From G963676095 sp963676095 (GTDB lineage Bacteria > Bacteroidota > Bacteroidia > Bacteroidales > Prolixibacteraceae), in the NCBI GenBank assembly GCA_963676095.1, contig OY781040.1, forward strand, positions 4,836,001 through 4,900,000: a stretch of 64,000 bases of DNA, in the 5' to 3' direction. Under the pieces are notes generated by a model, which did not search any database, had not been told where the DNA came from, and worked only from the letters and a program-made list of their open reading frames with translations. How positions within the stretch are numbered: the stretch's first letter is position 1; every line of letters starts with the position of its first letter. The translations under genes were made by a program, and so were the position numbers. Positions 61,344 through 64,000 of the stretch are shown piece after piece.

Positions 61344-62924
61344 ATGAAGATGAAAACATATTCAATATACGGATTTATTACTGCCTGTCTTTTCCTGTCT
61401 GCCTGTAACGACGATTTTCTGGATAAGCAGCGTACCGATGCCCTGAGCTCGGAAACATATTGGGTCTCTGAAGAGAATGCCGAAATGGCGGTTACTGCCT
61501 GTTACGGTTTCTTTGGCGATGAATGGTGGACAACTTTTTTAACCTGTGCTACCGACGATAGTTATGCTTGGTCTAATTGGCCCTGTGATGTTATGTATGT
61601 AAACGATGGAAGCGCCACAACCAGTCTTGGGACCTTTAGTCATTTCTGGACTCATTCATATCAGGCTATTGCTGCTGCAAACAATGTAACCGATAATATC
61701 GATAAGGTTACGGATATGGATGATGATACCAGGGCCCGTCTTACTGCCGAGGCTCGTTTTGTCCGTGCTTATGCTTATCAGCACCTGGTTGGTTATTACG
61801 GTGATGTGCCTTTGATCAAGCATGTTCAGAGCGATCCTTCCGAATACTATGTAAGTCGTACCTCTAAAGATAGTATTGTCGATTTTATCGTGTCGGAAAT
61901 TGACGACTTTGCCAATGATCTGCCTGTTTCGTATGATGCCGCTGATTGGGGCCGGGCAACAAGGGGGGCAGCCCTTGCTCTTAAAGCGCGTACGCTTCTT
62001 TATAACGGCGAATGGGAAAAAGCTGCCGAGGCAGCAAAAGCAGTTATGGATCTTGGCGTTTACAGTATTGATCCCGATTTCGGGAGCCTGTTTGACGGAT
62101 CCAACGAAAACAGTAGCGAGATTATTATGTCCGCTCAATATACAAGCACATATAAAAGTTCTCTGGCAACCTGGATCTGTGGCCCTACCCTTGGAGGTTG
62201 GTCTGAAGTGGTTCCCCTGCAATCCTTGGTTGACGCTTTTGAATGTACCGATGGGAAAACGATTGATGAATCTCCTTTATATGATCCGGAACATTCGTTT
62301 CAAAACCGTGACCCTCGTCTCGATATGACAATTATCCTTCCCGGAGATGTTGTTAACGGGAATACCATTGATGTTACTGCATCCGGCTCATCAGACGGAC
62401 TTGGTAAAAATAATGCTTCCTATTCAGGATATTATTATAAAAAATATGTTCCCACGGAAATTTCCGGTTCGTATGATGCCAATTGTACGAATGACATCAT
62501 CTTATTCCGTTATGCTGAGGTTTTGCTGACTTATGCCGAAGCAAAAATTGAAGCCGGCGATATCGATCAGTCTGTTTATGATGCGATCAATGAGGTCAGG
62601 GGACGCGCGGATGTCCGGATGCCAGCAATTACCACAGGAAAATCACAAAACGAATTGCGTGAAATTATCAGGAGAGAACGCCGTGTCGAGTTTGCGATGG
62701 AGGAAGAGCGTCTCTTTGATATCCGCCGCTGGGAGATTGCAGAAGATGTGATTCCCGGGAAACTTTATGGCATCCTGAATAACTATAATACTGATCGTAG
62801 TGATTATGGCAGTCATGTACTTGTGGGTACACGTGTTTTCGATGCCAGCAGGGATTACCTGTGGCCAATTCCTCAAAGTGAAATGGATTTGAACAAAAAT
62901 CTTGTACAGAACCCGAATTGGTAA
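61344..62924 (+). CDS. SusD/RagB-family glycan-binding lipoprotein (locus 5)
   Basis: This protein has 526 residues from the ATG at 61344; the open frame begins inside susC at 61311, but that start would spoil the lipoprotein signal. The lipobox is CLFLSAC followed by NDDF. SusD blocks are AEARFVRAYAYQHLVGYYGDVPLI (in parts), WGRATRGAALALKARTLLY, ILFRYAEVLLTYAEAKIEAG, INEVRGRADVRMPAI, RRERRVEFAMEEERLFDIRRWEIAED (in parts) and a closing LWPIPQSEMDLNKNLVQNPNW. A strong hairpin terminator lies 20 bases after the stop codon. Confidence 0.94.
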   Translation: MKMKTYSIYGFITACLFLSACNDDFLDKQRTDALSSETYWVSEENAEMAVTACYGFFGDEWWTTFLTCATDDSYAWSNWPCDVMYVNDGSATTSLGTFSHFWTHSYQAIAAANNVTDNIDKVTDMDDDTRARLTAEARFVRAYAYQHLVGYYGDVPLIKHVQSDPSEYYVSRTSKDSIVDFIVSEIDDFANDLPVSYDAADWGRATRGAALALKARTLLYNGEWEKAAEAAKAVMDLGVYSIDPDFGSLFDGSNENSSEIIMSAQYTSTYKSSLATWICGPTLGGWSEVVPLQSLVDAFECTDGKTIDESPLYDPEHSFQNRDPRLDMTIILPGDVVNGNTIDVTASGSSDGLGKNNASYSGYYYKKYVPTEISGSYDANCTNDIILFRYAEVLLTYAEAKIEAGDIDQSVYDAINEVRGRADVRMPAITTGKSQNELREIIRRERRVEFAMEEERLFDIRRWEIAEDVIPGKLYGILNNYNTDRSDYGSHVLVGTRVFDASRDYLWPIPQSEMDLNKNLVQNPNW

Positions 62925-62944
62925 ACCAGTTTTGAAATAAAGAT

Positions 62945-62993
62945 ATGCGTCATTCCAATGAATAAACATTCATCGGGATGATGCATTTTTTTT
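62945..62993 (+). terminator. Rho-independent terminator between locus-5 susD and GH29
   Basis: A long imperfect stem (62945-62963 with 62968-62986, G-T pairs and one mismatch) has an AAAC loop and is followed by eight Ts. A small perfect hairpin (63017-63031) follows. It may reduce expression of the downstream fucosidase gene relative to susCD. Confidence 0.7.
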
Positions 62994-63097
62994 ATTTTTG
63001 GAAATTAAATACTTTGCGGCTCTGGGAGCCGGTCAATTTCACAGGGAAATAAAATTTAGATACTGGAGTTATATATTCTAACCTAAATCATTTTTTT

Positions 63098-64000
63098 ATG
63101 GGAAATATTAACAGATCATTAAAAGCATTAGGAGCATTATTGGCAGTATTGGCTGTTTTTTCAACATCCTGTACCCAAAAAGAAGTAGCTCCTCCCGAGG
63201 CTGTAGGACCGGTGCCCGATCAGCGCCAGCTGGCCTGGCACGAGATGGAAACGAACGCTTTTATCCATTTTACAGTGAATACTTTTACCGATAAGGAATG
63301 GGGGTATGGGGACGAATCCCCGAAGGTATTCAATCCTACGGATTTCGATCCGGATCAGTGGGTTTCTGTTCTGAAGGAGGCCGGGTTCAAAGGTGTAATC
63401 CTGACCTGCAAGCACCATGACGGATTTTGCCTTTGGCCCTCGAAATACACCGACCATTCGGTAAAAGAAAGCCCTTTTATGGATGGCAAAGGCGACGTTG
63501 TTAAGGCCGTTTCCGATGCCTGTAAAAAATACGGGCTCAAATTTGGAATTTATCTTTCGCCATGGGACCGTAACCGGGGCGACTATGGGCAACCTTCTTA
63601 TATTGAGTATTACAGGAATCAATTGAAGGAGTTATTCACGAACTACGGGCCTGTATTCGAAATGTGGTTTGACGGAGCGAATGGCGGGGATGGCTATTAT
63701 GGCGGCGCAAGGGAAAAACGGGAAATTGACCGTTCATCCTATTACGATTGGCCCGCAACGTTAAAAATGGTGCACAGCATTCAGCCGCAGGTATTGTTTT
63801 TCAGCGATGCCGGTCCTGATTTGCGTTGGTGCGGGAACGAGCAGGGGCATATGGGCGAGACCAACTGGAATACGATTTCCGTGGATACTCTTTATGCCGG
63901 TAAATCCGGGATTAGCGATTTGCTGAATACGGGCTCGGAAAACGGAAATAAATGGATTCCCGGAGAAGTAGATGTTTCTATCCGTCCGGGATGGTTTTAC
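63098..64000 (+). CDS. GH29 family alpha-L-fucosidase, N-terminal part (cut by window end)
   Basis: The frame is open from the ATG at 63098 to the last base of the window (301 codons), so the 3' part is missing. The N-terminus is a lipoprotein signal with a cysteine in FSTSCTQK. The catalytic barrel has WHEMETNAFIHFTVNTFTDKEWGYGDE (in parts), GVILTCKHHDGFCLWPSKYTDHSV (in parts), KFGIYLSPWDRN, and the nucleophile D192 in FEMWFDGANGG. LFFSDAGPDLRWCGNEQG matches the GH29 group often linked to alpha-1,3/1,4-fucosides; that subgroup call is inference. It would remove fucose from glycans captured by the locus-5 SusCD, at the surface or in the periplasm. Confidence 0.92.
   Translation, partial: MGNINRSLKALGALLAVLAVFSTSCTQKEVAPPEAVGPVPDQRQLAWHEMETNAFIHFTVNTFTDKEWGYGDESPKVFNPTDFDPDQWVSVLKEAGFKGVILTCKHHDGFCLWPSKYTDHSVKESPFMDGKGDVVKAVSDACKKYGLKFGIYLSPWDRNRGDYGQPSYIEYYRNQLKELFTNYGPVFEMWFDGANGGDGYYGGAREKREIDRSSYYDWPATLKMVHSIQPQVLFFSDAGPDLRWCGNEQGHMGETNWNTISVDTLYAGKSGISDLLNTGSENGNKWIPGEVDVSIRPGWFY

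Noticed and set aside
61656..62222. 188-codon minus-strand open frame inside locus-5 susD
   Set aside because: It overlaps a well-supported SusD gene antisense and has no recognisable motif.

Overview
The window looks like a polysaccharide-foraging Bacteroidota genome, most likely order Bacteroidales; genus and family cannot be fixed from the sequence. The evidence is five SusC/SusD pairs, four ECF-sigma/FecR pairs with STN-domain SusC receptors, lipobox-bearing SusD proteins, and promoter-like sequences of the TTTG/TAnnTTTG type used by this phylum. No tRNA, rRNA, insertion sequence, integrase or CRISPR array was seen.

Layout. (1) 85-8877, + strand: SusC, SusD, N-acetylglucosamine-6-phosphate deacetylase (nagA) and a GH78-like enzyme. 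Any ECF/FecR genes of this locus lie to the left of the window. (2) 9010-22431: a non-PUL stretch, mostly on the minus strand. It holds a thioredoxin-fold protein without its cysteines, a DUF72 protein, an S9 peptidase (DPP5-like), an EndoQ-like PHP nuclease fused to a UvrD helicase, and a GH2 beta-glucuronidase-like enzyme. The GH2 gene is divergent from a ToxR-like membrane regulator. A COG2509-type flavoprotein follows. (3) 22560-35561: ECF, FecR, SusC, SusD, DUF3823 lipoprotein, an unassigned TIM-barrel-like secreted enzyme, and GH92 alpha-mannosidase. (4) 35883-47351: ECF, FecR, SusC, SusD, then a ROK kinase and a GH3 enzyme with a PA14 insert. (5) 47893-55762: ECF, FecR, SusC, a frameshifted SusD, and a DUF1080 protein. 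(6) 56171 to the window end: ECF, FecR, SusC, SusD and a GH29 alpha-fucosidase cut by the window edge.

How the parts work together. In each complete locus the SusC receptor carries an N-terminal STN domain. By analogy with FecA/FecR/FecI it can report substrate capture to FecR, which then releases the ECF factor to raise transcription of the locus. SusD lipoproteins bind the glycan, SusC imports oligosaccharides with TonB energy, and the secreted enzymes trim it. The enzyme set (mannosidase, fucosidase, GlcNAc-6-P deacetylase, rhamnosidase-like, glucuronidase-like, GH3) suggests complex heteroglycans. The true substrates cannot be read from sequence.

Between FecR and SusC each complete locus carries one strong stem-loop followed by a second one, so the susC leaders look structured. 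Other notable non-coding signals are overlapping dyads between the GH2 gene and the membrane regulator, a three-palindrome cluster upstream of the ROK gene, and two hairpins that share a core but have different, fully compensated outer arms.
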